Positions 1-11,066 of a DNA stretch of 64,000 bases are shown in pieces (position 1 is the first letter of the stretch; every line of letters begins with the position of its first letter). The notes under the pieces are model-generated. The model made no database searches, was not told the DNA's origin, and saw only the letters and a list, made by a program, of their open reading frames with translations. Source of the stretch: Aphelenchoides besseyi (Eukaryota > Nematoda > Chromadorea > Rhabditida > Aphelenchoididae); assembly GCA_024699855.1 (NCBI GenBank), contig JAMPIQ010000002.1:12772001-12836000 (forward strand), written 5' to 3'. The position numbers and the translations under genes were made by a program.

Positions 1-3000
1 TTCCAACGAGTGATGCATGAGCGGTAAACCGCAAACCGACCGCTCTTCTTCACGTTTCGCCGACCCAAGAGGATTGAACTGCGGCGAACTGTTTTGCTAT
101 GTTTTGGTTTCCGCCTTCTTAGCGACATGTCCACCACATTTCAAAGATTCCTCTCATGATTTGTTGTCTTTTTGCATTTGAACTGGGCATCTTGTAGGGC
201 CGGAAACGTTAAATTTGCATATGCTAACGCATCGAACATGACCATATTTGCGTTTGTTCTGATGATTCTGACGATCTTGACGAGCAATCGGCCGATTGTC
301 CACTCGAACTCGCTGTTAAAGAGGTCACTTGCTCTGTTGTTGACATTTCCGTTTAGCATGCACGCCCTTCGAACAAAACTGTGACTTCTCTAATGCGGAA
401 ACTGTACGTATTTTCGATGATAACTTACGAGCTCATACAATCATCTTGTTCGAAACGATCGCTTTGCTCGTAACCGTTTTAACTGCTCGTTTAGAAGCAG
501 CCGTTTTCTGTGTTCACATGATATCTACGCGATGATTTTTGATGGGTTTTCTCGATGTTTATGTCGAGAATACGTTTCAGCTTTTGAGGAGCTTGTTGTC
601 ACTGACACAATTTCGTGCTCAATCAACATTATTGATGTAATTGTGGGTGTTACATCTTTTTTCATGTTTACGCTCTGAGAGGATCCAAAAGTTGCGATGG
701 AAATTCGATTAGCGACAACATTGCGAAAACCGGATTGAAGAATTAAATCGCCCAAAAATCAGCTGTCAGTTAGCATTTACGGTTTTTTTGAAGTCACTGG
801 CAACGTTTTGCTTATGAAAACAGTTTTCGAACCGATCACTTTTTGTTTCAGTCAGACCAAATGAATGGACGTTGACTCAACAGCGAAAATTATGTCCCAA
901 TGATCGTGACCACCCTGCTGCTCGTTGACTGGTTTTCTGTCGGAATTGAAGCAGTGGCATGAATTTGCATATTTTCGGGCGCGCAGTTATGTTGCAGGTG
1001 TTAGGTGCGACGTCTCCTCTTCGTCGTTGGCCTTTTTCGACCGAATTCATCGCGCTCCTCTTTTTCGGTCCCATCAGTCATTCACGATCTTACAATCAAT
1101 ATGCGCCCAACAAGCGACTTTGGGGTGGAAATCGAATGTCAACAATCTTCGCGTTTCCATTCGTGTCGTGTTGGTACCGAATTAAGAAATGATTCAGAGG
1201 CTTCCGGTTTGTTTTATCAGTTATGTCTCATAATGCGATAAATGGCGCTGATTGTACATTTGCTTCGAAGCGAATTGAACCTCCTTTTCAACTTTAAATC
1301 TGACGATTAAGATTTTTAGTTTAAAAGATTCCTCATCCATCACTCTGTTCTTTCATTTGTTTAATTGCAAATTTGAGAGTTCGACTTCATTAGGAGTGCT
1401 GAGTTTCTACGGTGTGAATTAATTGCCGTTTGTTGTTGTAGTTCATCTGCAAAGAGTGAAATTATATCGAAACCAATTAGGTACGTAAATACCCACAGCA
1501 TGAAGTCCATTTGCTGACTGACACAATTTCTTTCGCGCGGTCATTCGCTTGACAAGCAAATGGATGTTTGAAACGGTTTGGCTCAGATGTTCCGCCAACT
1601 CCCCGAAGTCTCGTTTCGGGAGCGGTTTGGCCGAATTCCAACGCGTACTATCGTCCCGTTTGTAGTTCGGTAGAAACGATTAATCCTAGAGGCTCGTTTG
1701 TCCTCTGCATTCTTTCTGCTAAGCCACCCAGCATGCCGTCTTCTCGGTAAATTCAGCAACATTCCCGCACAGCAAACTTTTTGTTTTGCCATCAAACACC
1801 ACTATCAGACCGTCTTTTAGGGTCCAAGGACTTGGCCCAGTGGAAGCGCAAAAGGCGAGAACGGAGAAACCGAGCGGCATTCGCAGAATGACGACGATAC
1901 GTCAAACGAGACATTCCGCAAATTTCTTCCAAATTTTGACCGTCATGTTGCGGGATGAATTTTATGAATGGAAGACCAGCGGTCAGCGGCAAGTCACTTT
2001 GCTACGCGAGAGTTTCTTTTTGTTCATGAATTGGTGTAGAGAATTTTTGACTCCAGATGGATGCTTGGCCAAGCAGAAGACGATGACTTCACGCGCAACG
2101 GATTACGCTCCTTCTATCGTATGATTGCGTTGGTTGATTCCTAACCGGTCGAATAGCCTCGGATGTCTCAATAATCTAATACTCAGTTTGTTAGGAGCGC
2201 GCGCGAATGTCTTTTCACGAGACTCCATTTGTTGCGGACATAAAACATCCGGTAGTTGTACTTCCTGTTTGCTAGTCGATTTGAATTGCCGTACACATCT
2301 GTGGGGGTAATCAAAAGCTAGCAATCTATTTATCGAAAAACCATTGTACCATCAACCTCGCTTGCAGAATCCCTGTTCCCAAACTTCGCATGAGAAATTC
2401 GGTTGCAACACGTTCAACGTGTGTAATTCGTCTTAGCCGCTCGGTCGACAGTTTCAAACAAGACAACCGCAAATGAAACGGAAGCTCTTGAAAAAATCGA
2501 GTGGTGAGTCGGCCGATTGCTATTGCCACTGCAGTTTATTTGCACGTGTAAACCAACGTAAAGATCAACGCTTCATTTCCATCTCCAAATCAGTTTCTCG
2601 TTCTACTCGTGTTGCGCTTGTTGTTGTGCTTCCGACTGGTTGCTTGAGGATATTAGCTGTAGGACGAGGAATAATTGCGCGTGATCTCTTTCAACTACGA
2701 ATTCCTACTACCGAGTTTGAAAGCCGTGACTTTAGGCTTTGTATTCGAATAGGCGGCAATCTTTTTGGGTGGTCTATGGATTGCGCAAAAGAAGCCAAAG
2801 TGTTGATTTTTCGAAAGACTGGACAATCGTTTTGTGATCTTTTCTCTACGACTGCTGAAGTTATTTGCATCAGACGGATGCTTTAGCGAAACAAAATTGG
2901 CTTTTTACACAGCAAACGATGTTTTTAACGGTTGCATAATGGACGCTTTGAAAAGTGCTGATCATATTCGTTGAATGGATGAATTAAACGTGGTCAAAAA

Positions 3001-4738
3001 ATGATTTCACGTTCTATCATTAGTGTCCATTTTCGTTCGAGCGTGTTCTTTCCTACTTTTTCTGTTTTCATTACCCGCGATTCATAATAAATGAGCAACA
3101 ACGTCGTCACCACAAACTGCGCGATTGAACCGCCCGAGTCCTTTGGTCACGTCTTGCCGCGGTTTCAAGCGCGCTTTTCTTCCTTATTATCAATGCCGCT
3201 GATCAAGACCGCGAAATGCACGACGGTCCTAAAATGATGCTCACAACGTTGTTGGCGCTCACGTTTTTACAATTGCGTATTCGCATTGCGATCTAATTGG
3301 CCATCTGTAGAGAGTGTTGCGAAGCACTGTACGTCGAAAGTTTCTGGTGTTTGCGTTAGACGACTGCGCGAGCAGGTGTCGTAATGAACTACAAACCCAG
3401 TGAACCAAAACTCTGCCAAGATTTACGTTACCCGACCGAGAGTTCGTCAAATGGAAGCAGATGTTGTTGAGGCGGCGCTTCCTTTTCGTTCTTCAATTGA
3501 ACGTTGAAATCGAACGGCTAAACATCAACAGAACGCGTGTCAAGTGCCGTGGCTTTTGAATGTTTGCGTTTGACCCATTAGGAAAATGAAGCGATTTGTT
3601 TGGTTCATTTGTTCTTTTGAATCTCTTGATACATTGAGATTAATTGCGATTATATCGAAGCGAATAGTCGGATTTCTGCTCACTTTTGATTTACTTCACA
3701 ACTCGCCAAGATTCTCGTTTGCTTTCTGCCAAATTGAACACACTTTCCATTACGCCGATTAGAACCGTTCATTTCCGTTCGTTACAAAACCGCCTCCCAA
3801 TTTCTTGGCTCCGGATTAATTCTAAACGACGACAATTGGGGTTGAACGAGCGGCAGAAATAATCTAATGAACCGAGAGTTTCTGCTATTTTCTTGAAGTA
3901 TATTCCATAGACAGAATGCTGGCTTTTGCTTGAGAGGGTTGTGAACGCTTGTTTATACAAATACTCGGAAAAAACAGTCGTGGGTAGAAACGGCAAACCG
4001 AATTCTCATATCAAACAATGTTTGACCGCGGCTAATCCTCTCATTTCACTGTTCATGTAAAAGCCGACTTCCGATTATTTAGTTTACAGTTTATATTTAC
4101 GTGTTTTTTGGAAGCGAAAAGATAAGAAGTCAGGATTGGAGAAGGTTGCAAAGCCGAGGACCAATTGAAACGGGTTGAACAAACTTTTTTCTTGAATACC
4201 ACTTTCTGTTCATTTGGTGGTTCATTAAGTCGGCTTTTAACATGCTCACGACGAACTCATTTATAAGCCGCCCGTACGAACATTCTTTCCCATAGGTTTT
4301 TTGTCTTATTGTGTAAATTCTATCTCGAATGTTCGTTTCGATTGAGCTACATGGGATCGTCTGAGAGCTCCGTGTTTGTGCTTCATGGAGTATTTGTGCC
4401 CAATTGAAAACAATCATTGTTCAGGATGATGAAGTCAATCTTCTTCGAGATGAAGTGTCCGTCCAAACGTTGCATTGAACTGATGATTGTGAATACACGT
4501 TTAACAACTTTCACTCAAACGCTGCTTACCCGAAACTATCGGAAAGTTGGCCTCTTTCTCTTATCAATTAGAATTTCAGTTTGATCTTTTCATATTTTTT
4601 CGTACGTGATGCTTTTAACCAAAAGACAGTTCTTGCAATAACTGCCAATTTTGCGTAATTTCAACTTTTCGTTTTGATTCATAGCACCATCAAATTACGT
4701 GGATCTGTTCTTCAACTAATTACGTGATCGTTTTCAGA
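1..4738. other. gene-free stretch
   Basis: I see no supportable gene here. Open frames of 60-137 codons occur on both strands (for example 2473-2886 + and 1786-2124 +). None has the short introns with TTTAG or TTTCAG acceptors that mark real genes elsewhere in the window, and none gives a protein I recognise. Opposite-strand frames overlap each other freely, as in non-coding DNA of moderate GC. The right end may hold the promoter of the small membrane protein at 4739. Confidence 0.5.
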
Positions 4739-5248
4739 ATGCGGCGACTCAGAATACTTTTGCTTCTGTGCACTCTTGCGGCATTACTCACTATTTCGAA
4801 TGGACAGAAAAGTGTTGACGATGAGACGGTTGAAGGTAGCGCAAATGTGGACAATCCCGACGATGAAGACTTTGATGGCGACGTGAGATCTTGTTGTTTT
4901 TTCGATTTCAAACAACTTATTTAGCAATCTGGTCTTCCAGCTGACGATGAAAAAACGGGATCTAATCCCGAAGCGCCGGTTATCAACGTTCAAGCGACAA
5001 CCGGTCAGCCGGTACTCAAACCGACGACTGTGATTATTCAACCGGGTTCTGTGGACAGTTGGACTTTAGATACGACGACCTTGGTTATTCTACTGGGCGC
5101 TCTTTTCGTTGTCATTTTGATCATCGTGATTGCTGTCGTGTGTGTACGAAAACGAACAAGTAAGTGGGCTTGCGACAATGAAACAAACTCGAACATTTCA
5201 GACAAAGAATACACACGCGGTAATAGGGCTCCAAATGCTTACGTTTAG
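4739..5248 (+). CDS. short type I single-pass membrane protein, syndecan-like layout
   Basis: Three exons, 4739-4882, 4925-5159 and 5202-5248, encode 141 aa. The start is the ATG two bases after a TTTTCAG acceptor (4731-4737), a likely spliced-leader site. Residues 1-22 form a signal peptide (MRRLRILLLLCTLAALLTIS). The short ectodomain is acidic and has a Ser-Gly directly after an Asp/Glu run at the exon 1/2 junction (DEDFDGD-QSG), the context in which glycosaminoglycan chains are added. One hydrophobic segment at about residues 98-120 is followed by a basic stop-transfer (VRKR) and a short tail ending NAYV, which could bind a class II PDZ domain. The layout recalls syndecan, but the C1 region and EFYA end of true syndecans are missing. 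It may be an unrelated orphan membrane protein. Family assignment is inference. Confidence 0.65.
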
Positions 5249-5745
5249 TTTTAAATCAGCAGCTTTCAATGCGTCGACTTTGACGGATAAGCGAAAATTG
5301 GTCGAACAAATGATTGTTGATCGTATCTCTTCAATTCACACCTATCGACTAAGTGTACTTTCAACTTTCTTCCTATTGTCGTCAATCGATGCGGTTCGGA
5401 ACTCCGGGTGCTTGATGCTCTTGCTCTCTCTTCCGCTATTATAATAATCTTTCTTAACCCTCTTATATCCTATTGATCAGACTCATTCCTCATAAGTTCA
5501 TTAAAAAGATTTTCACTCATTTGTTATCATTTAAATTTTGATGCCATTTAGAGAAACTGACTCACGTTTTTGTTAACCTTTTTCGAATTTCACTTTTCAT
5601 TGATGTTTTCTATTTCTAAGCATTTTGAACTGTTTAATTTCTCTATTGCTTCCCGGTAAGCATATCTTTTGGACTAACTAAACCTTTTAATTGTTCGTTA
5701 ATAAAAATTTCTTCTGAGAGCTTAAGAACTACAATATTCAAAGTT
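5249..5745. other. intergenic stretch
   Basis: This is probably the 3' UTR of the small membrane protein plus the upstream region of the phospholipase gene. The sequence is AT-rich. No ORF or structured RNA is evident. Confidence 0.5.
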
Positions 5746-5907
5746 ATGAATCAGCAGGAACAGCGAGAAAGAATTCGAGCTGTCGTAAACAATCCGTCCA
5801 CTAACCGTATAGGAATGTTTTTACGTAAAAGTTGTGATGGAAAACGCAAAATCAATGGTCCGACATTACGTGACAGGATGATTTTGAAAGCAGTTAAGTC
5901 GACGTGA
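5746..5907 (+). CDS. 53-codon ORF, possibly first exon of the iPLA2 gene
   Basis: The ORF starts MNQQEQRERIRAVV and ends KAVKST before a TGA. It is basic and I do not recognise it. It may not be a separate gene. A GT at 5893 (GCA|GTTAAG, phase 0) could splice to the CAG acceptor at 5998. That would continue in frame through a 23-nt exon into the phospholipase and give it a 56-residue N-terminal extension. Either reading is a guess; transcript data would decide. Confidence 0.3.
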   Translation: MNQQEQRERIRAVVNNPSTNRIGMFLRKSCDGKRKINGPTLRDRMILKAVKST

Positions 5908-6019
5908 GACATCTGTGGTTGTTGTTATTCAACAGTGGGTTGTCGTTTAGAAATAAAACTCTACAACTCACTTTAATTTCATCAATTTTGTGCTACAGAC
6001 CGTGAAATACGTTGCTTTA

Positions 6020-9000
6020 ATGTAAGTTCGTTGGATTTTTTTTGTTGATTTTTCGTTTATTTTAAGGAGCCGCAAGGAAAATGGCGGTAAACCGGAGGTG
6101 GAAGAAACCAATCCGCCAACTCCGCTCATTTCTGAAGAACAACTCAAAACAAAATTAACAGAATGTCTGGAGGATAACATGTTGGCCGAAGGAAAAGTCG
6201 AGAAAAAAGGTGATGAAGTCGTCCAAACTCCGCCACCATCGCCCACTGAAGCCGGTCCAAAGAAAGACCCTCAACCGAGGTTAGTTGTCTTGTATTTACA
6301 TTGTAATTTTTGTCTTTAGCGTATTTTCTGTAGCTCAAGTGTCGATCAAACTCAACGAACTTTGGTCGACTGCAAAAGAGACCATTTATGGCGAAACCTA
6401 TTGGATACCTACGGATGTCTACGAAGTGTTTATCTTTCCGCATCAATTTCTAAAGAATCACAAGACTATGTATCCACCAAACGAGGGAAATGACGATGCA
6501 ACTTTACGTGTCGTTCAAGGATCAATTAAAAAGGAAAACTCGGACAAAGTCGATCTCAATCACGTGGTATTTTCACGTAATATTGATGATGTTCGCGAAA
6601 CGTTGAGCTTATTTCGAACACATGATCTCAGTGAAGCAATGGATTTTTGTCGTCGTTGCGAAGAATGTCGTGCATTATTTAAACTGCTTAGTAAGTTCTT
6701 AAATTGCTCTAACGTTTAAAATCGAGTTTCAGTTAATTTGAAAGATATTCGACGTCAAGTCAGAGATCTTACCAAAAAATTTCAAGCCCATCCGTTGTGG
6801 CGTATGGTTCATATTGCAATTGCTTGTGGGCGTACGGATGTGTTCAATGATGACGGGTTTGAATTTCTGCAAAAAATGGGATATCATGAAGACGAGTAAG
6901 TTCTCCTGTTCGTTGTTCTCATGACCTTAATCGTTTAGTCTCACAAAGCCTGTGGCATCTCCTGAAGGAAAGTATCCGTTGATGTTGGCGATTGAAACGA
7001 ATCAACCGGACATTGTGAACTTTCTATTGAAAATTGGAGCCGATGTGACAGCTCGAGATAGCGATGGTAATAATTGCATGCACTACGCTGCGTTAGCATC
7101 AACACAAATGATTGAGGTTTTTTCGATGGACTTGTAAGATTAAAGATTTGCGATTTCAGATTATTTGGGCGGTGCCATCTGCGAAAGAACTCTTGAATTC
7201 GCTGAACAACGATCGTAACACACCGGCCTTGTTGGCCATTCGGAATGCAAATCCGTTTTGTTTGAAGGTTTTGATGAATCTTGGAGCAGATATGAGCATT
7301 CGAATTGCGGGCAAAAATCCGCTTTTCGAAGCGGTTCAATCTAAAGGAAAAACAATTGAGTGAGTTGGATCTTGTAAAAAAACTCAGAAGGTGTGTTTAG
7401 AGTTATTCGTGCGATTCTCGAAGCTCAGCCGGATATTATTAGCGATACAGAAGAGGCAACAGGAAACACGGTACTTCACGCCGCTCTGTACAAACTGCCG
7501 TTGATGGGCGTTTTGAATTTGCGTCGTAAAGAATTGGATTTGAATGCTCGAAACAAGGCCGGACAAACGGCTTTGCACCTGTACACAAGTCGTGGTGAAA
7601 TGGGTAAGTGAATAGCATCATCATTCTCTTTAATACTCTTCTGTAGGCATGATTATAACAATCGCATCGTACGGTTGTGATATGAATGCTCGCGATCAAA
7701 GTGGAAACACCGCATTGCACATCGCCGTTTCGAAGAACTTCTTGAATTTGTCTCGTCTGCTTCTTTGTCTCGGTTCCGATCCAAACACGCTAAATTATCA
7801 CGGTGACAGTCCACGACACTTGGCCGCAAAATTGAACGAGTGAGTTGAATTGTTTGCGACATTTGTATTCTGCTTGTTTAGTGTTGTGTTGTTACGAAGT
7901 TTGATTATGTGCGGAGCTACACGATGCTCACACTCGAAGAGCGGTTGTGTATCGGGATGTGTTAACGAACGTTCGATTCGATTTCTGTCGAAATCTCACA
8001 GTACAGCCTCAACTGACGGTCAAGCGAAGCCCAGTCCTCGTGCATTTGCTGCTATTGAAGAAATTGAAAGCAAAAAAGAACAAATTGCCGAGCATCCGTG
8101 GAATAAGTTTCAAGGAATGGAACACAAAGTAGGTGTTTGGATACGCTCGTGATTTCCAAATCCAAACTTAGGAAATCTACGAATCAATGCTTCGACGTTT
8201 ATCCAAAATGGCAGAAAACAAAGAAGAGAATGTGGACATAATCAATGTGTTGACATTGGACGGCGGTGGTATTCGAGGTCTTGTTATCATGCAGGTTTGT
8301 TGATAAATATTCTGGCTCTTAACGAGATTTAACTGCAGATTTTGATTGAAATCGAACGAATTATGGGTGAGCCAATTTGGAAATATTTTGATTGGATTGC
8401 CGGCACATCGACTGGTGCATTAGTTGCTGCGGCCTTGAGTCTCGGTTTGTTACACTCGTATCGAATTTATCTATGGAACTTTAGGAAAATCACTGAGGGA
8501 TTGTCAAATGATTTATCTACGATTCAAAGACTTGATCTTCGATGGATGGGTTCGTCCATACAAGGCGACAATTTTGGAAACGTTCATTAAAGCAGAAATG
8601 GGCGAAGAAACGTTGATGTCTCAAATCCATTGGCCGCGGTAAGCTATTGAACAGAGTTTGCATCTTCATCATTGCATTTAGATTGATGTTTACGACGACT
8701 CGAGCTGATGTTTTTCCTGTTCAGTTGGAGTTTTTACGAAATTATCGTCTACCAATATCCGAAGAAGATAATCAGGAGTTGGGATTTTTGGATCCGAAAG
8801 GTAAGTTCATTAAACATTTTACGAGTTGAAGATTATTGTTTAGAATTACATTTATGGAAAGCTTTACGACGATCATCAGCTGCACCTACGTACTTTTCTT
8901 GCGTTGATAACAAGTATATTGATGGTGGAATTGTGTCAAACAATCCCACATTGGATCTTCTTTCTGAAGTGCAACTTTACAACTCGACTTGTCGATACAC

Positions 9001-9540
9001 TGTAAGGACAATATAAAATCACCTGTTTTCATTCAAGAATTTTTTTAGAAACGTCCAAATACTGTTCAAATTGGTTGTTTGGTAAGCATAGGTACCGGTG
9101 TTATACCAACAATTCCGATGAACGCCTCTCAATTGGATATTTCGAGTACCAATCCGTATTCTTCGGCGGTGGCAATTAAAAATCTGGGTGTTATTCTGGT
9201 TGATCAAGTTACTGCAACTGATGGAGTTCCGGTTAGTCGTGCAGCATCCTGGTGTGTGACCCGTGAAACACCGTACTTTCGTCTTTCGGCTCCACTGCAC
9301 AAAGATATCGCAATGGACACACGGGATGATGATGTTTTGGCCAAGATGATGTGGGATTGCATGGAATACACGTACAAACATCAACCATACATCGAAAAAA
9401 TATGCACATTGTTGAAGAAAATTGGAATTGCCGAAAGTCGTCGTGATCGTTTTGCGGATTTTCGATCGTCAACCGAAATGGCAACTCAAACGTCTCGCCC
9501 ACCGAGCCCCAGCACTACCACGTCGACTGAAAACGATTGA
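6020..9540 (+). CDS. calcium-independent phospholipase A2 (PLA2G6/PNPLA9 type) with ankyrin repeats
   Basis: Patatin-family lipase that hydrolyses the sn-2 acyl chain of phospholipids. Exons: 5999-6021, 6067-6279, 6320-6690, 6733-6895, 6939-7116, 7160-7359, 7401-7603, 7647-7839, 7882-8128, 8172-8294, 8339-8444, 8485-8638, 8682-8800, 8844-9001, 9049-9540. All phases agree and give 973 aa if the initiator ATG is split (AT at 6020-6021, G at 6067). Ankyrin-type repeats run through the middle (such as [19 protein letters not shown] and [19 protein letters not shown]). The catalytic part has the glycine loop DGGGIRG (about 8253-8279), the nucleophile elbow GTSTG (about 8402) and the catalytic Asp in YIDGG (about 8920). 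Order and spacing match vertebrate iPLA2-beta throughout. The C-terminal tail is rich in Ser, Thr and Pro. The first exon is uncertain (see the ORF at 5746). Confidence 0.93.
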
Positions 9541-10109
9541 TACAACTTGTGTAATTAACTCGGTATACGCTTTCTTTACCTCAACGATTTCCGTCTAATG
9601 TATAAAATGCCTTAATTCGAATTTCGGTGTAAGTCGATAGTATTTTTGACTTACTTCTAGGACCTTCACTTTTGTGCGCTTAACTCTAAATTGCTTTGCT
9701 ATTTAACGAACGTAAATTCATGTTAAGTGCCTTGAAAATTGAGCAACTTTGCTTTCACTACAGTTCATCACACGAAAATATAGTTTCGCTTAGTATCTCG
9801 TCTGTATCTTCAATTTCGAGTTAACATCGTGGCTTTGACAGCTCGAAATCACTTGTATTCTTTAAATCACAAACGTCCTCTGTGATTGTTAGATGGCGAT
9901 TAGCGATTTGCACTAGACATTCCGGTTATTACCAATTGAAATCATACTTTAGTTTGCTTACGAACATTACGGCAAGGTCACTTTAGTCTTCTTCGAATAA
10001 GTTAATGAGATGTGTAATGATGTAATAAATCTGATCATGGTATTCTTGTTTGTACGCTTGTCTTTAAGGTTAACCGATAAACAGTTTATTTGAAAACTCA
10101 AGGTGGAAC
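9541..10109. other. convergent intergenic region / 3' UTRs
   Basis: This stretch lies between the ends of the phospholipase (+) and ALG13 (-) genes. It is AT-rich and has an AATAAA at about 10024 in + orientation. I see no ORF of interest. Confidence 0.6.
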
Positions 10110-10701
10110 TCAAAAATCTAATACATTGGCCAAGTAATCAGCAAAAACTTTGGAATCGACAGGCGCAGGAAAGGGTTTGGGTTTGAGCAAATTGGGAAGA
10201 CAAAGAGTCTCGTGTAACTGTTTTACATCGTGGACAACCAAGCAATAGTTATCGAGAGCAAGACGATCGGCCAACTCGGTTTGATGATTGTGCATAAGTG
10301 AGTTGTTCACGACAACAACTAACGGTTTACCGAGATTCAAAGCTTCCATACATGTTCCGGCACCACCGTGACTAATTATCAAATCAGCGTCACGCATTTC
10401 GCGATCCATTGAATCGAAAAAGTAATTACGAGCACGAATCTAAAGAAGATTTTTAAAAAATGATGTAAAAACCGACACATACCTTTAAATCACGCCAACG
10501 AAGATTAGTTGTTTCGGAATTCTGGTTGATTACGACGAATTCATCGCACTGTTTGATGTGTTCTTGGAAATCGATGTTGCCCATTTGCAACGAGATTTCT
10601 CGAAAGCCCAATTCACTTAACAAATTCAACACTTTTTTGGACATTACATCGTAAATGAGCGCCTCGAATTTCGTTGTTCCGACGGTCACCAGAAGTCTCA
10701 T
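10110..10701 (-). CDS. ALG13-type UDP-GlcNAc transferase subunit
   Basis: Catalytic subunit that, with ALG14, adds the second GlcNAc to the dolichol-linked oligosaccharide at the cytosolic face of the ER, an early step of N-glycosylation. Two exons, 10701-10483 and 10439-10110, encode 182 aa, close to yeast Alg13 and the short animal form. The N-terminus MRLLVTVGTTKFEAL and the C-terminal half with DLIISHGGAGTCMEAL (the HGGAG sugar-nucleotide motif) and LMHNHQTELAD are diagnostic. No OTU or Tudor extension, as found in long vertebrate ALG13, is visible. Its ATG overlaps the stop codon of the upstream cistron by one base (TAATG at 10703-10699), and no good trans-splice acceptor lies just before it, so its translation needs explaining. 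Confidence 0.94.
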
Positions 10702-11066
10702 TACGTTGACGATGGGGCTTTGGAATCGCGGAAAATTTCCTCGATGGCTGCGTATCTCCAGGCGTCGTTTCTGGCTCCACGTACAGATGAAAGAAGAAAG
10801 TTGATACGTTTTGTGTGATTATCTAAAAACACGTATAATAGAGTAATGGAAGAATCGTACCGGCAAGCAAATCTTCAGCCGCTTTAGCTGCACGTTCCGG
10901 AAGAGTATCGAGTTTGGCCGCTGCTTCGCTTACTGAAACCATATAAATGAATACCAATAAACGAAAAATTAAACTGACCGGTTTGTGTGGGATTTTGGGT
11001 GTTTAGACGATTTGCGTTTGCTCGCGATTGACTCCTTGTAATTGGTCGATTAACAGTCCCAACCAT
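10701..11066 (-). CDS. 93-aa protein of unknown function, first cistron with ALG13
   Basis: Three exons, 11066-10979, 10932-10861 and 10822-10701, join in phase to 93 aa. I do not recognise the family. The N-terminal 30 residues are polar (SQSRANANRLNTQNPTQT). The remainder is helical and alanine-rich, with an amphipathic stretch (LPERAAKAAEDLL) and a conserved-looking end (NFLLSSVRGARNDAWRYAAI). There is no signal peptide or membrane segment. The start is the first ATG in frame; upstream the frame opens only from a TTG. The TAA shares its last A with the ALG13 ATG, so the two frames form a tight pair. They may be one dicistronic mRNA, or the upstream frame may be translated from a separately spliced form. 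Confidence 0.65.

Noticed and set aside
2473..2886. 137-codon + frame
   Set aside because: No recognisable domain, acceptor or introns; it stands alone in a non-coding region.
9019..9384. 121-codon minus-strand frame over the iPLA2 last exon
   Set aside because: It is fully antisense to a conserved coding exon, with no start or splice context.
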